From Nocardia elegans NBRC 108235 (GTDB taxonomy: Bacteria > Actinomycetota > Actinomycetes > Mycobacteriales > Mycobacteriaceae), in the NCBI RefSeq assembly GCF_001612845.1, contig NZ_BDBF01000026.1, positions 1 to 64,000 on the forward strand: a DNA stretch of 64,000 nt, given 5' to 3'. Positions 8,641-17,278 of this stretch are shown here, in pieces (positions within the stretch are counted from its first letter, which is position 1; every line of letters begins with the position of its first letter). Both the position numbers and the translations under genes were made by a program. Under the pieces are notes generated by a model, which worked only from the letters and a program-made list of their open reading frames with translations, made no database searches and was not told where the DNA came from.

Positions 8641-9561
8641 ATGTCCTTCGACTTCGACGATATGCTGGCCAAGATCAAGTCCCGGCAGTGGGCGCTGGCC
8701 GATATCGAGTGGGACGCACCGGGCGCGGAACTGATCGATCCCGAACTGCACGCGAAACTGACGCCGTTCATGGCGGATCTGATGTGGATCGAGAACGTCG
8801 GCGCGCGCGGCTTCGCGGCGATGGCGAAGAAGGCCCCGACGCAGACACTGCGCGAGATCTACCGGTACTTCCACGCCGAGGAACAGCGCCACGCCAATGC
8901 CGAACTGGCCCTGATGCGCCGCTGGGGCATGCTCGACGGCGACGAGATCCCCGAACCGAATATCAACGTCAAGCTGGTTATCGACTTCCTCGACAAATAC
9001 GCCGACGGCATGTCGCTGTCGTTTCTGGGCACGGTGATTCCGATGCTGGAGGTGGCACTCGACGGCGCGCTGATCAAATTCGTCACCGACGAGATCGCCG
9101 ATCCGATCGCCCAGGAGGTGTTCCGCAAGATCAACTCCGACGAATCCCGGCATCTGGCCACCGATTACGCGGTGATGGAACTGCTCGGGCACTCCACCGC
9201 CCGCAAACTCGCGATCGATCTGGTCGGAGGCTGGGTGAAGCCGTCGCTGATGATCGGCGTGCTCAGCTATGTGCCGCTGCTGAACAAGATGCGCGACAAC
9301 ATCGTCGCGATGGGCGTCGACGAGGACAAGCTGTATGCCGCGATGCGCCGGTTCAAGGCGGTCGGGGAGCGTACCCCCGTGGTGAACCGGGTGCCGATGT
9401 ACCGGATCGTCAAGATGCACAGCGACTGGGTGATCAACCGCGACCACCCCTACCACCTGCTGGCCGACACGCTGGTGAAGGTGACCGCCCGCATCCCCGA
9501 CCGGGTGCTGCCCGCGCAGCCGACCTGGTCGAAGGAACTGACCTACGAGCCGGTCGCGTGA
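8641..9561 (+). CDS. Ferritin-like diiron protein (AurF-like oxygenase or hydrolase family)
   Basis: A 306-residue, mostly alpha-helical protein with the ligand set of a diiron four-helix bundle: Glu in MWIENVGARG near residue 49, EEQRHANAE near 80, Glu in PMLEVALDG near 136 and DESRHLATDYAVMELLG near 166. E, ExxRH, E, ExxRH-type spacing (Asp-Glu in the last) is characteristic of ferritin-like diiron oxygenases; such proteins are often annotated metal-dependent hydrolase. The N-terminus (MSFDFDDMLAKIKSRQWALADIEWDAP) is typical of the actinobacterial group linked to flavin monooxygenases. It begins one base after the SDR stop and its stop overlaps the next ATG (TGATG), so it belongs to a tight operon. 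Substrate unknown. Confidence 0.75.
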   Translation: MSFDFDDMLAKIKSRQWALADIEWDAPGAELIDPELHAKLTPFMADLMWIENVGARGFAAMAKKAPTQTLREIYRYFHAEEQRHANAELALMRRWGMLDGDEIPEPNINVKLVIDFLDKYADGMSLSFLGTVIPMLEVALDGALIKFVTDEIADPIAQEVFRKINSDESRHLATDYAVMELLGHSTARKLAIDLVGGWVKPSLMIGVLSYVPLLNKMRDNIVAMGVDEDKLYAAMRRFKAVGERTPVVNRVPMYRIVKMHSDWVINRDHPYHLLADTLVKVTARIPDRVLPAQPTWSKELTYEPVA

Positions 9562-11081
9562 TGAGCGGGAACACCGTGCTGGACGTCGCGATCGTCGGAG
9601 CCGGATTCGCCGGGATCGGGGCGGCGATCCGGCTACGGCAGCGCGGAATCACGAATATCGCGATCTTCGAACGGGACCGGCGGGTCGGCGGCACCTGGCG
9701 CGACAACACCTATCCGGGGGCGGCCTGCGATATTCCGTCGCGGCTGTACTCCTACAGTTTCGCGCCGAATCCGGAGTGGTCGCAGACCTATTCCGGCAGT
9801 GCGGAAATCCTCGGCTACATCGATGCGATGGTCGAGAAGTTCGCACTCGGCGCATCGATTCGCTTCGGGCACAACGTATCCGGATTGGCCTACGACGAGG
9901 CGGCGGGAGAATGGGAGATCGCCTTCGACGCCGGCCGGCCACCGGTGCGGGCCCGTTCGGTGGTGCTCGCGTCCGGGCCGCTGGCCAATGCGAGCCTGCC
10001 GGACATCCCGGGTCGCGACAGCTACGAGGGGCATATGATCCACTCCGCCCGCTGGGATCACGACTACGACTTCACCGGTAAGAAGGTGGCCGTGGTCGGC
10101 ACCGGCGCCAGCGCGGTGCAGATCGTCCCGGAACTGGTCGAGCGGTCCGGGTCGGTGAAGGTCTTCCAGCGCACGCCCGGCTGGGTTCTGCCGCGGATCA
10201 ACCGGCACACCACCGGCCTGACCCGGCAGCTGTACCGGCACCTGCCGCTCACCCAGCAGCTCGCCCGGCAGGCCTGGTTCTGGGGGCATGAATCGGTGGC
10301 GCTGGGCGTGGTGTGGAATACCCCACTGACCAGGATCGTGGAATCGGTGGCACTGGCCCATCTGCACAGTCAGGTCCGCGATCCGTGGTTGCGGCGGCAA
10401 CTGACTCCCGATTTCCGGGCCGGATGCAAGCGGCTGCTGATGAGCAGCGACTACTACCCGGCGCTGCAGCGCGACAACTGCACCCTGGTCACCTGGCCGA
10501 TCGCGGGGATGTCGCCGGCGGGCATCCGCACCGCCGAGGGGATCGAGCACCGGTTCGACTGCATCGTGTTCGCCACCGGTTTCGAGGTGTCGAAGGCGGG
10601 CGCGCCGATCCCGATCACCGGCCGCGGCGGGCGGGTCCTGGACGACGAATGGCGCAGGGGCGCATACGCGTACAAGAGTGTGACCGTCGCGGGCTACCCG
10701 AACCTGTTCTTCACCTTCGGGCCCAATTCCGGCCCCGGGCACAATTCGGCGCTGGTGTACATGGAGGCGCAGATCGACTATCTCGCCGCGGCGATCGGCA
10801 TGCTGCTCGAGCGGAATCTGCATTCGCTCGAGGTGCGCCGCGACCGGCAGGACCGCTACAACCACCGGCTGCAGCGCCGGCTGCGGGCGACCACCTGGAA
10901 TTCCGGGTGCCGCAGCTGGTATCTGACCGAGGACGGCTTCAACGCGACCATGTTCCCGGGCTTCGGCAGCCAGTTCACCGGTCAGCTCGCCACCCTCGAT
11001 CCGCACGACTATGTGCTGATCCCCGGGCGGGGCGGCGCCCGCGCGCCTGTCGCCGATCGGGCGGTGACCTCGTTGGGCTAA
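9561..11081 (+). CDS. Flavin-containing Baeyer-Villiger-type monooxygenase
   Basis: A 506-residue class B flavoprotein monooxygenase. The FAD motif GAGFAGIG is near residue 13, followed by GGTWRDNTYPGAACDIPS, typical of Baeyer-Villiger enzymes. YEGHMIHSARWDHD near residue 153 matches the FxGxxxHxxxW fingerprint with Tyr for Phe. The NADPH site GTGASAVQIVPEL is near 180, then FQRTPGWVLPR, and FGPNSGPGHNSALVYMEAQI in the C-terminal half. In the family it inserts one oxygen atom from O2 into ketones or heteroatoms using NADPH. Translationally coupled to the diiron protein by an overlapping TGATG. With the SDR upstream, an alcohol to ketone to ester sequence on a hydrophobic substrate is plausible. 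The arrangement recalls the mycobacterial mymA operon. Confidence 0.9.
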   Translation: MSGNTVLDVAIVGAGFAGIGAAIRLRQRGITNIAIFERDRRVGGTWRDNTYPGAACDIPSRLYSYSFAPNPEWSQTYSGSAEILGYIDAMVEKFALGASIRFGHNVSGLAYDEAAGEWEIAFDAGRPPVRARSVVLASGPLANASLPDIPGRDSYEGHMIHSARWDHDYDFTGKKVAVVGTGASAVQIVPELVERSGSVKVFQRTPGWVLPRINRHTTGLTRQLYRHLPLTQQLARQAWFWGHESVALGVVWNTPLTRIVESVALAHLHSQVRDPWLRRQLTPDFRAGCKRLLMSSDYYPALQRDNCTLVTWPIAGMSPAGIRTAEGIEHRFDCIVFATGFEVSKAGAPIPITGRGGRVLDDEWRRGAYAYKSVTVAGYPNLFFTFGPNSGPGHNSALVYMEAQIDYLAAAIGMLLERNLHSLEVRRDRQDRYNHRLQRRLRATTWNSGCRSWYLTEDGFNATMFPGFGSQFTGQLATLDPHDYVLIPGRGGARAPVADRAVTSLG

Positions 11082-11180
11082 TGTCGACACGATGCGTCGC
11101 GCCCGAGCTGCTCACACGGGCCGGAGGCGGGTGCGACGCGGGTCGGCGTCCGGCACGAGGAAAGGGTGGGCGAGAACGGG

Positions 11181-11939
11181 ATGGCGGAGTACCGCATCGA
11201 TGAACTCGCCCGCGCCGCAGGCACAACCAGCCGCAATGTGCGCGCCTACCAGGAACGCGGCCTGCTGCCGCCGCCGGTGCGCAGGATCGGGCGCGCGCTG
11301 ATCTACGACGATTCCCATCTGGAGCGGTTGAAGATCATCGACGTGCTGTTGCAGCGTGGGTTCACCACCGCCCATATCGCCGATTTCATCACCGGCTGGG
11401 AAACGGGTAAGGACCTCACCGAGATCCTGGGGCTGCAGCACGCGGTCACCGCCGCGTGGGGGCAGCAGGACGAGACGCTGCAGGTACCGCGCGAATTGAT
11501 CGACACCTTCCTGGGCGAGGAGGCGGCCGATCCGGAGATCCTGGAACGTCTCGCCGAACTCGGGCTGGCCCGGATCGGCACGGAGACAATCGAATTCACC
11601 GATCCGCAGCTGCTGGAGAATTTCGCCGAACTGCACGGCTACGGGTTCCGGCTGGGCCGGCTGGCCGATCTGCAGGCAGCCGTCAGCGGCCGCCTCGACG
11701 AGATCGCCCACGACATGATGTCGGTCGCCAAGCAACAGATCGTCGATGCCCACGGCCCCGGCTGGCTGCCCGACACCGACGACGAAATCGCCGAAACCGC
11801 GAAGATGCTCAACCATTTACGCGGTCTCGCCGTCACAGCGGTGAACAACACCCTGGCACGGTCGCTGGATCGTGTGCTGCGCGAGGAGCTGGGCGACTAT
11901 CTCGCCGAGGCCGTGGACCGGCGCGCCAAGGAACACTGA
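11181..11939 (+). CDS. MerR family transcriptional regulator
   Basis: A 252-residue protein with an N-terminal MerR winged helix (MAEYRIDELARAAGTTSRNVRAYQERGLL, then RALIYDDSHLERLKIIDVLLQRGF). A long helical C-terminal region of about 170 residues follows, without the Cys pattern of metal sensors. It therefore more likely senses an organic ligand, or acts through protein contact. ATG 11181 begins exactly at the domain; an in-frame GTG at 11166, just after GAGGAAAG, is a reasonable alternative. It follows the monooxygenase gene by 99 bp on the same strand, so it may regulate that operon. Confidence 0.85.
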   Translation: MAEYRIDELARAAGTTSRNVRAYQERGLLPPPVRRIGRALIYDDSHLERLKIIDVLLQRGFTTAHIADFITGWETGKDLTEILGLQHAVTAAWGQQDETLQVPRELIDTFLGEEAADPEILERLAELGLARIGTETIEFTDPQLLENFAELHGYGFRLGRLADLQAAVSGRLDEIAHDMMSVAKQQIVDAHGPGWLPDTDDEIAETAKMLNHLRGLAVTAVNNTLARSLDRVLREELGDYLAEAVDRRAKEH

Positions 11940-11956
11940 CCCGCGCCGGCGTGAAG

Positions 11957-12676
11957 TCACCGGCCGGAACCACCCGTCGGCGCCACCGCAGCGGCGCCGT
12001 GCCGAACCTCCAGCCGCCGTTCCAGGCCCTCGATGATCAGCGCGAGAACGAATTCGAACTGCTCACCGGGGCGGCCGTCGCTCTCGCGCGCGGTCGCGAC
12101 CGCGCGCAGGAGCGGGAATCCGGACTCGTTTCCCAGCGTGCGCCGCACCGCGGCCGCTTGCGGATCGGCCGGCCCGCCGGTGGCGTCGAGCGCCTCGCGT
12201 GCGGCCGAATAGGCCATCGCGGCAACAAGTTTCAGCGTGCGACCGGCTTCGTTCACCTCGAGTCCGGCGCCGACCAACGCGGCCATGATCCGTTCGACCA
12301 GTTGCAGTGCCGACAGCCCCGCCTTCCCGTCGAACCGAACGTAGGCGATGAGCGCCCCCACCTGCACCAGAGCATCGACCACCGCGTAGCCGAACGATCG
12401 CAGCAGCTCACGCCAGTCCGCTCGCTCGGGCAGGTCGACCCGGCGGAAGCCGGTGTCGAACGCGTCGAACGCGACCAGTTCCAGCAGGCCCTGGCGGTCG
12501 CTGACGTGATAGTTGAGCGATTTGCGATGCACGCCCAGCGCGTCGGCCACCGCCTGCATGGTCAGATTCTCCGGCTCCAGGTCGCGCGCGGCGGCGAGGA
12601 TGAGATGACGGTTCAGCCGGGGCGGGCGTCCGCGAGCACGGGCGGGGGCGGCCACCGCATCATCGGTCTCCGCCAT
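11957..12676 (-). CDS. TetR family transcriptional regulator
   Basis: A 239-residue regulator. The DNA-binding helix-turn-helix is near residues 25-70 (LILAAARDLEPENLTMQAVADALGV, HRKSLNYHVSDRQGLLELVA), with a His-rich recognition helix like the TetR/AcrR subgroup that carries a TetR_C-like ligand domain. The rest is a helical effector domain. ATG 12676 has GAGGAA about 12 nt upstream. It is divergent from the TetR gene at 12877, with a palindrome at 12790-12803 between them, and convergent with the MerR gene. Ligand and targets are not evident. Confidence 0.85.
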   Translation of the reverse strand: MAETDDAVAAPARARGRPPRLNRHLILAAARDLEPENLTMQAVADALGVHRKSLNYHVSDRQGLLELVAFDAFDTGFRRVDLPERADWRELLRSFGYAVVDALVQVGALIAYVRFDGKAGLSALQLVERIMAALVGAGLEVNEAGRTLKLVAAMAYSAAREALDATGGPADPQAAAVRRTLGNESGFPLLRAVATARESDGRPGEQFEFVLALIIEGLERRLEVRHGAAAVAPTGGSGR

Positions 12677-12789
12677 GGGGTCTCGCTGTTCCTCGGGAAG
12701 CGACGGTCGGCACGACGCGTCGCACAACGCTGGGCGATCGCGCCGCGATATCGAGGGTAGCCGCTTTTTCCCGGCCGGAGAAAATAATT

Positions 12790-12803
12790 TGGGAACTTTC
12801 CCA
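12790..12803. promoter_or_regulatory. Palindromic operator between divergent TetR genes
   Basis: TGGGAA at 12790-12795 and TTCCCA at 12798-12803 are exact complements around CT. The site sits in the AT-rich part of the 200-bp gap between two divergent TetR genes, directly after a run of A and T (12778-12790). That is where an autoregulatory TetR operator is expected. Which of the two proteins binds is unknown. Confidence 0.4.
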
Positions 12804-12876
12804 GGTCTCGGCGGGACCGTCCGCCGGGTTAGGATCGGCGATCGGTCCTCGGGCGAAGACCGGGTAGGAGTGTGTG

Positions 12877-13530
12877 ATGGCGTCGAAGGCCGCCGGGCAG
12901 CGTCGCCGGCCCACTCAGGAGCGCGCCAAGGCGACCCGGGAGCAGATCCTCGACACCGCCGCCCGGCTTTTCGGTGAGCGTGGGATCGCCAACACCTCGA
13001 CCAACCGGATCGCCGCCGAGGCGGGGATGAGTATCGGCACGGTGTACCGCTACTTCTCCGATCGCACCGTCATCGTCGAGGAGCTGCTCGCGCGTCTGCT
13101 CGAGAACATCGAAAAGCGCGCCACCGACAGCATTTTCGACCGCTCGGACGCCAGCATGCACGAGCTGACCGCTCGCCTGCTGAACTCGATCGCCGAGGAA
13201 CTGGTGGCCAATGCGCTCCTGGTCCGGGCACTCGTCGCCGGGGTGCAGTTCTACAGCAGCGGCATCCCGGAGTTCGAGCCGCGGCTGCGGCTGCTGATCA
13301 AGGTGCTGCTGATCCAGGTACTCGGCCCCGGCGACGATCACGAATACGACGTGATGACCTTCGTCATCATCAACACCGGCTTCTCCGCGGTGCTGCGGGC
13401 CTCGGCCATCGAATTCGACGAGCGGCAACGCCGCGAGGCCATCGATATGACGGCGCACATGATCGGCGACTGGATCGAAGCCGAGGCCGCGCGGCGCAGC
13501 GGCGAGGCGCGCGTGCCGCGCCTCAGATGA
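12877..13530 (+). CDS. TetR family transcriptional regulator
   Basis: A 217-residue protein with a canonical TetR N-terminus (ERAKATREQILDTAARLFGE, then NRIAAEAGMSIGTVYRYFSDR) and a helical ligand domain. ATG 12877 has GGTAGGAG six bases upstream, so it is preferred over the overlapping GTG at 12874. Its 3' end overlaps the 3' end of the convergent cholesterol-oxidase-like gene by 8 bp. It could regulate the oxidase region or only itself; nothing in the sequence decides this. Confidence 0.88.
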   Translation: MASKAAGQRRRPTQERAKATREQILDTAARLFGERGIANTSTNRIAAEAGMSIGTVYRYFSDRTVIVEELLARLLENIEKRATDSIFDRSDASMHELTARLLNSIAEELVANALLVRALVAGVQFYSSGIPEFEPRLRLLIKVLLIQVLGPGDDHEYDVMTFVIINTGFSAVLRASAIEFDERQRREAIDMTAHMIGDWIEAEAARRSGEARVPRLR

Positions 13531-15121
13531 CGGTGCCGATATCGGTGGCGACGATCCGGTCGAGGGCGCGTTCGGCGACCGCGGCGATGGTCATCGACGG
13601 ATTGCAGGCCGCGGTACTGCCGGGAATCAGGGCGCCGTCGAGGACGTAGAGACCGCGCGTGCCGTGGACCCGGCCCTCCAGATCGCACACCGTGCCCATC
13701 GGCGCGCCGCCCAGCGGATGCCAGGTGCTCGGGGCCGCGGCATTGGTGTCGAGCACCGTACTGCCGGGTCCCGCGATGGCGTGGACGCGAGCGGCGATGC
13801 GCTGCTGCAGTGCGGCGTCGGCATCGGCGGGCCAGTACAGTTTCGCGTCGTCGGTGGCCGCGTCGTAGGCGAGATGTCCACGGCCGTCGGTGATTCCGAA
13901 TCCGACCAGCATGGTCGAATGCGCGTCGACACCGGCCGGCGGAATCGACGCTTGGATCACGGTGTTGGCGATGGCCGGGTCGTCCCACTCCTTGCTGCCG
14001 TAGACCACCGGCCCGCCCTGGGCGGTGCCGAAATCCTCGGTCGCGCTGGTCCAGGTGAAGATCCGGTCGCCGTTGTTGCCCCACTGGCCCCCGAGGCCGT
14101 CGGGCAGATCCGGGATCTGTCCCTTCGCTCCGGCCCGCAGCAGCAGCTTGGTGGTGTTGATACTGCCCGCGGCCATGATCAGCGCCTGCGCAGTGAGGAC
14201 GAGTTGTTCCACGACCCGTCCGGCGGTATCGATCCGGTCGACGCTGATCTGCCAGCGGCCGTCGGGCGTCCTCGCCACGTCGGTGACCTCGTGCTGGGTC
14301 CGCACGGTGGCACGGCCCGTGGCCTCGGCGCGCGCCAGATAGGTGACATCGACGGAATGTTTGCCGCCGTTGTTCACCCCGAGCGCGCAGTCGCCGTTGA
14401 TGTAGGACGGTTTCATCTCGCCGCGCACCTCGCGCAGCGCGAAGCTCCAATCGATCGGCATGGGGATCTTCGACAGCTCGTAGCCGGCCGCGCCGACGTT
14501 GCGCGCGAACGCCCGGGAGGGCAGATAGGTGGCGCTGTCGATCAGTTCGTCGGGCGCGACATCGGCGCCCAGCATCCGCGCCACCCGGGGATAGTGCTCA
14601 CGTGCCATCGGCGCGTAGTCGAGTTCGGCGGGGAAGACCGCGGCGAAGGTCGCCTCGGTGGGCTGCAAAGTCATGCCCTGGTACACCAGGGAGCCGCCGC
14701 CGACGCCCGCTGCGCAGACCGCGGTCATGTTCTCCCCGACGACGGCCTCCAGCAGGCCGGTGTACGGCTCGACCGCCACCGGCACGCCCAGCACCTGCGG
14801 CGCGGACCGGTACCAGAGCATGCGCTTGTCCGGGCGCGACGGATGCGGGAAGGTGTCGGCATTGGGGCCGGTGCGCCAGCGCATCCCGCGTTCGAGGACC
14901 AGGACGTCGACGCCGGCCTCGGCCAGCCGCAGCGCGCTGACGCCGCCGCCGAATCCGGACCCGATGATGACGACGCGATGATCTTCCCTGGTCAGCGGGA
15001 CGGACGTGCGCCGTCTCCCGGTGGTCATCCAGGGCTGGGCGCTCGCGGTGGCCGCCGTGGCCAGAGTCAGACCGGCGGTGGTGGCGCCGAGCAGAAAGGA
15101 GCGTCGCTTCATCGGGGGCAT
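13523..15121 (-). CDS. Tat-exported GMC oxidoreductase, cholesterol-oxidase-like
   Basis: A 532-residue secreted flavoenzyme. The N-terminus MPPMKRRSFLLGATTAGLTL is a twin-arginine signal peptide, followed by ATASAQP as a likely cleavage region. The FAD motif GSGFGGGVSALRLAEAGVDV is near residue 55. The C-terminus has WHPLGGAPMGTVCD and ACNPSMTIAAVAERAL, containing the His and Asn that in cholesterol oxidase contact the substrate hydroxyl and activate oxygen. Length and motifs match class I cholesterol oxidases, which oxidise 3-beta-hydroxysterols and isomerise the double bond, releasing H2O2. GGAGAG five bases upstream supports the start at 15121. Divergent from the TetR gene at 15411, with inverted repeats between. 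Another secreted sterol or alcohol oxidase remains possible. Confidence 0.82.
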   Translation of the reverse strand: MPPMKRRSFLLGATTAGLTLATAATASAQPWMTTGRRRTSVPLTREDHRVVIIGSGFGGGVSALRLAEAGVDVLVLERGMRWRTGPNADTFPHPSRPDKRMLWYRSAPQVLGVPVAVEPYTGLLEAVVGENMTAVCAAGVGGGSLVYQGMTLQPTEATFAAVFPAELDYAPMAREHYPRVARMLGADVAPDELIDSATYLPSRAFARNVGAAGYELSKIPMPIDWSFALREVRGEMKPSYINGDCALGVNNGGKHSVDVTYLARAEATGRATVRTQHEVTDVARTPDGRWQISVDRIDTAGRVVEQLVLTAQALIMAAGSINTTKLLLRAGAKGQIPDLPDGLGGQWGNNGDRIFTWTSATEDFGTAQGGPVVYGSKEWDDPAIANTVIQASIPPAGVDAHSTMLVGFGITDGRGHLAYDAATDDAKLYWPADADAALQQRIAARVHAIAGPGSTVLDTNAAAPSTWHPLGGAPMGTVCDLEGRVHGTRGLYVLDGALIPGSTAACNPSMTIAAVAERALDRIVATDIGTVI

Positions 15122-15217
15122 GCACTCTCCATCAAGACCTACAGGTACGTAATATCGGTCGCGAGGTTCGCTCCGGCCGCGAAAGCGGGGTGCGTGCCGG
15201 ACCGGTGCGACCGAATC

Positions 15218-15241
15218 CAACCGGACAACTGTCTCCGGTTG
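15218..15241. promoter_or_regulatory. Inverted repeat, likely TetR operator
   Basis: CAACCGGA at 15218-15225 is the exact complement of TCCGGTTG at 15234-15241, with an 8-nt spacer that itself contains CAACTG. It lies between the oxidase start (15121) and the divergent TetR start (15411). It does not resemble the KstR-type cholesterol operator as I remember it. Binding by the adjacent TetR protein is inference. Confidence 0.45.
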
Positions 15242-15274
15242 CTAGCGCAGTCTGTACGACCCGGCCGGTCTCGT

Positions 15275-15296
15275 CAACTGCAACTTGTTTCAGTTG
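15275..15296. promoter_or_regulatory. Second inverted repeat upstream of the TetR gene
   Basis: CAACTG at 15275-15280 pairs with CAGTTG at 15291-15296 across a 10-nt spacer. It shares the CAAC half-site with the repeat at 15218-15241 and lies about 55 bp to its right, as expected if one protein binds both to control both divergent promoters. Functional role is inferred from position only. Confidence 0.35.
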
Positions 15297-15410
15297 AGGT
15301 CGCGAGGCTCCGCGATCGCGAAATCCGTACGCGCCGAACGACACCGGGCTCGGGCGACGGCGTCGGTCCGCTATGCCGGGTCGCGGCACGCGTGCGGTAA
15401 CGTCGGGCAG

Positions 15411-15980
15411 ATGACCGCGTCACCCCGGGCCAATCGAGGGCCGAAGGCAGCTGCGGCGAACCGACGGGCGTTGGTTCGCGCGGCGCGGGAGGTGTTCGCC
15501 GAGAACGGTTTCGACGCTCCGATGAACTCGATCGCCCGCGCGGCGGGAGTGGGCCCGGGCGTGCTGTACCGGCATTTCCCGACCCGCGAATCGATGATCC
15601 TGGCGGTGTTCGACGACAACATCGTCGAGATCGAGGAGGTGGCCAATCGGCCGGGGACCACGGCGGTGGATCTGCTGGATTTCATCGTCGACCAGATCGC
15701 GGTCTCGGCCGGCTTCATCGCCACCATCGACCCCACCGGCTTCGACGATCCCCGGCTGTTCGAGGTGTCGCGCCGGCTCGTCGACCTGATCGGCGCCAAA
15801 TTGGCCGATGCCGATTCGCGTGGTTCGCTGCGACCGGAACTCACCGCCGAGGACGTCGTGACGGCTCTGGCCATGCTGGCGGCCGTGCTGATCAAAACCG
15901 AACTTCCGGCGCGCCAGGCCACCGCACGACGCGCCTGGCGCCTGCTGATGCGCGGGCTCAGCCGCGAATCCGGCGACTGA
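15411..15980 (+). CDS. TetR family transcriptional regulator divergent from the oxidase
   Basis: A 189-residue protein with a TetR helix-turn-helix (RRALVRAAREVFAENGFDAP, then IARAAGVGPGVLYRHFPTRE) and a C-terminal all-helical domain. ATG 15411 is the first start next to the domain. Its divergent arrangement with the cholesterol-oxidase-like gene, together with two inverted repeats in the 289-bp gap, makes it the best candidate regulator of that enzyme and of itself. It ends 11 bp before the convergent P450 gene. Confidence 0.87.
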   Translation: MTASPRANRGPKAAAANRRALVRAAREVFAENGFDAPMNSIARAAGVGPGVLYRHFPTRESMILAVFDDNIVEIEEVANRPGTTAVDLLDFIVDQIAVSAGFIATIDPTGFDDPRLFEVSRRLVDLIGAKLADADSRGSLRPELTAEDVVTALAMLAAVLIKTELPARQATARRAWRLLMRGLSRESGD

Positions 15981-15991
15981 GCTGCGGCTGG

Positions 15992-17263
15992 TCAGCGCAG
16001 GCTGAGCGGCAGGCGCTTGATGCCGTGCACGAAAGCGCTGTGCACGTAGTCCGGTTCGCCGACGTCGAAATCCGGCAGCCGGGTCAGGAGTTCCCGGAAC
16101 AGATGCCGCAATTCCATCTTCGCGAGTTGCCTGCCCAGGCAGAAGTGCGGGCCGGGACCGCCGAACCCCACATGCGGATTGGGGGAGCGGGAGAGGTCGA
16201 ATGCGTGCGGGTGGTCGAAAACGGCGGCATCGCGATTGGCGGAACAGTAGAACAACACCAGCTTCTCACCTGCCGCGACCGGTGTCCCGGCAACGTCGGT
16301 ATCGACGGTCGCGTGGCGCGCGAAATGCATCACCGGTGTCGCCCAGCGCACGAATTCCTCGACCGCGCCGTCGATGCGCTCGTCGAAATCCGCCAGTAAC
16401 CAGGCCCGCTGCGTGGGATGTGCGGCCAGCGCGGCGAGGGCATGCGAACTCGCCTGTTTGGTGGTGTCGTTCCCGGCAGAGCCGAGCAGCACCGTAAACG
16501 CGCCGATCTCCTCGTCGCTGAGGCGGTGCCCGTCGACCTCCGCGGCGACGATCCCGGACATCAGATCCTCCCGCGGCCGCTCGCGCCGGCGCCGCGCGAG
16601 ATCGATGCCCGCCCCGGTGAGCACCGACAGCTGTCTCATCAGGTGCGGGGCGCGTTCGGCCAGGCTCGCGTATTCCTCGTCGGTCGTGCTGAACAGGCTT
16701 TCGACGGCGAAAGCCACCGGTTCCCGGTCTGCCGGGTCCAGTCCGATCATGTCGGAGATGGTGCGCATCGGCAGCTTCTTGGCGTAGGTCGCGGCGAAGT
16801 CGACGGTGCCGGCGGCCCGCAGGTCGGCGAGGAGTTCGTCGACCACGACGGCCGCGTTGGCGCGGATCTGAGATTCGATGCGGCGCACCTGTTTCGGGGT
16901 GAACGCCGAGCTGATCAGTTTGCGGTAGCGCGTGTGTTCGGGTGGATCCATCGTCAGGAAGAACGAGATGGCGCGTTGCATCTCGGCCGGCATCGGATCC
17001 ATGCTGATGCCCATCCGGGAACAGAAGATCTCCGGATGGCGGCTGATGTGCTGGATATCGGCATGGCGGGTGACGGCCCAGTAGCCGCGCTCCTCGTGCG
17101 GGAAGATCGACTCGACGGGCGGATGCCAGCTCAGGCCCGGTTCCGACCGCAACGTCGCGAAGGTCCGGTCACGGGTGCGGAAGTTGTTGCGCCAAAACGT
17201 GGAATCGGAGATATCGAGCTCGTGGAAGCTGCGCCGGGACGCGCCCGGCCGATCGGCGGACAT
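15992..17263 (-). CDS. Cytochrome P450
   Basis: A 423-residue bacterial class I P450. The oxygen-activation helix motif is LLGSAGNDTTKQ near residue 250, the ExxR pair is in VEEFVRWATPV near 290, and the heme-binding loop is FGGPGPHFCLGRQLA near 360, with Cys as iron ligand. DPPEHTRYRKLISSAFTP is the standard C-helix block. The HVGFGGPGPHFCLG loop and the RFW/HFxR-type sequences resemble the CYP124/125/142-like sterol and lipid hydroxylases of Mycobacteriales, but the exact family cannot be fixed by eye. It needs a ferredoxin and reductase, neither of which is nearby. The gene 15 bp upstream on the same strand suggests cotranscription with that hypothetical gene. Confidence 0.88.
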   Translation of the reverse strand: MSADRPGASRRSFHELDISDSTFWRNNFRTRDRTFATLRSEPGLSWHPPVESIFPHEERGYWAVTRHADIQHISRHPEIFCSRMGISMDPMPAEMQRAISFFLTMDPPEHTRYRKLISSAFTPKQVRRIESQIRANAAVVVDELLADLRAAGTVDFAATYAKKLPMRTISDMIGLDPADREPVAFAVESLFSTTDEEYASLAERAPHLMRQLSVLTGAGIDLARRRRERPREDLMSGIVAAEVDGHRLSDEEIGAFTVLLGSAGNDTTKQASSHALAALAAHPTQRAWLLADFDERIDGAVEEFVRWATPVMHFARHATVDTDVAGTPVAAGEKLVLFYCSANRDAAVFDHPHAFDLSRSPNPHVGFGGPGPHFCLGRQLAKMELRHLFRELLTRLPDFDVGEPDYVHSAFVHGIKRLPLSLR

Positions 17264-17278
17264 CGGGGACGCCGGTTG

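Noticed and set aside
9434..11090. Long minus-strand frames opposite the monooxygenase gene
   Set aside because: They lack motifs, ribosome sites and coding structure, whereas the + strand monooxygenase has all expected motifs.
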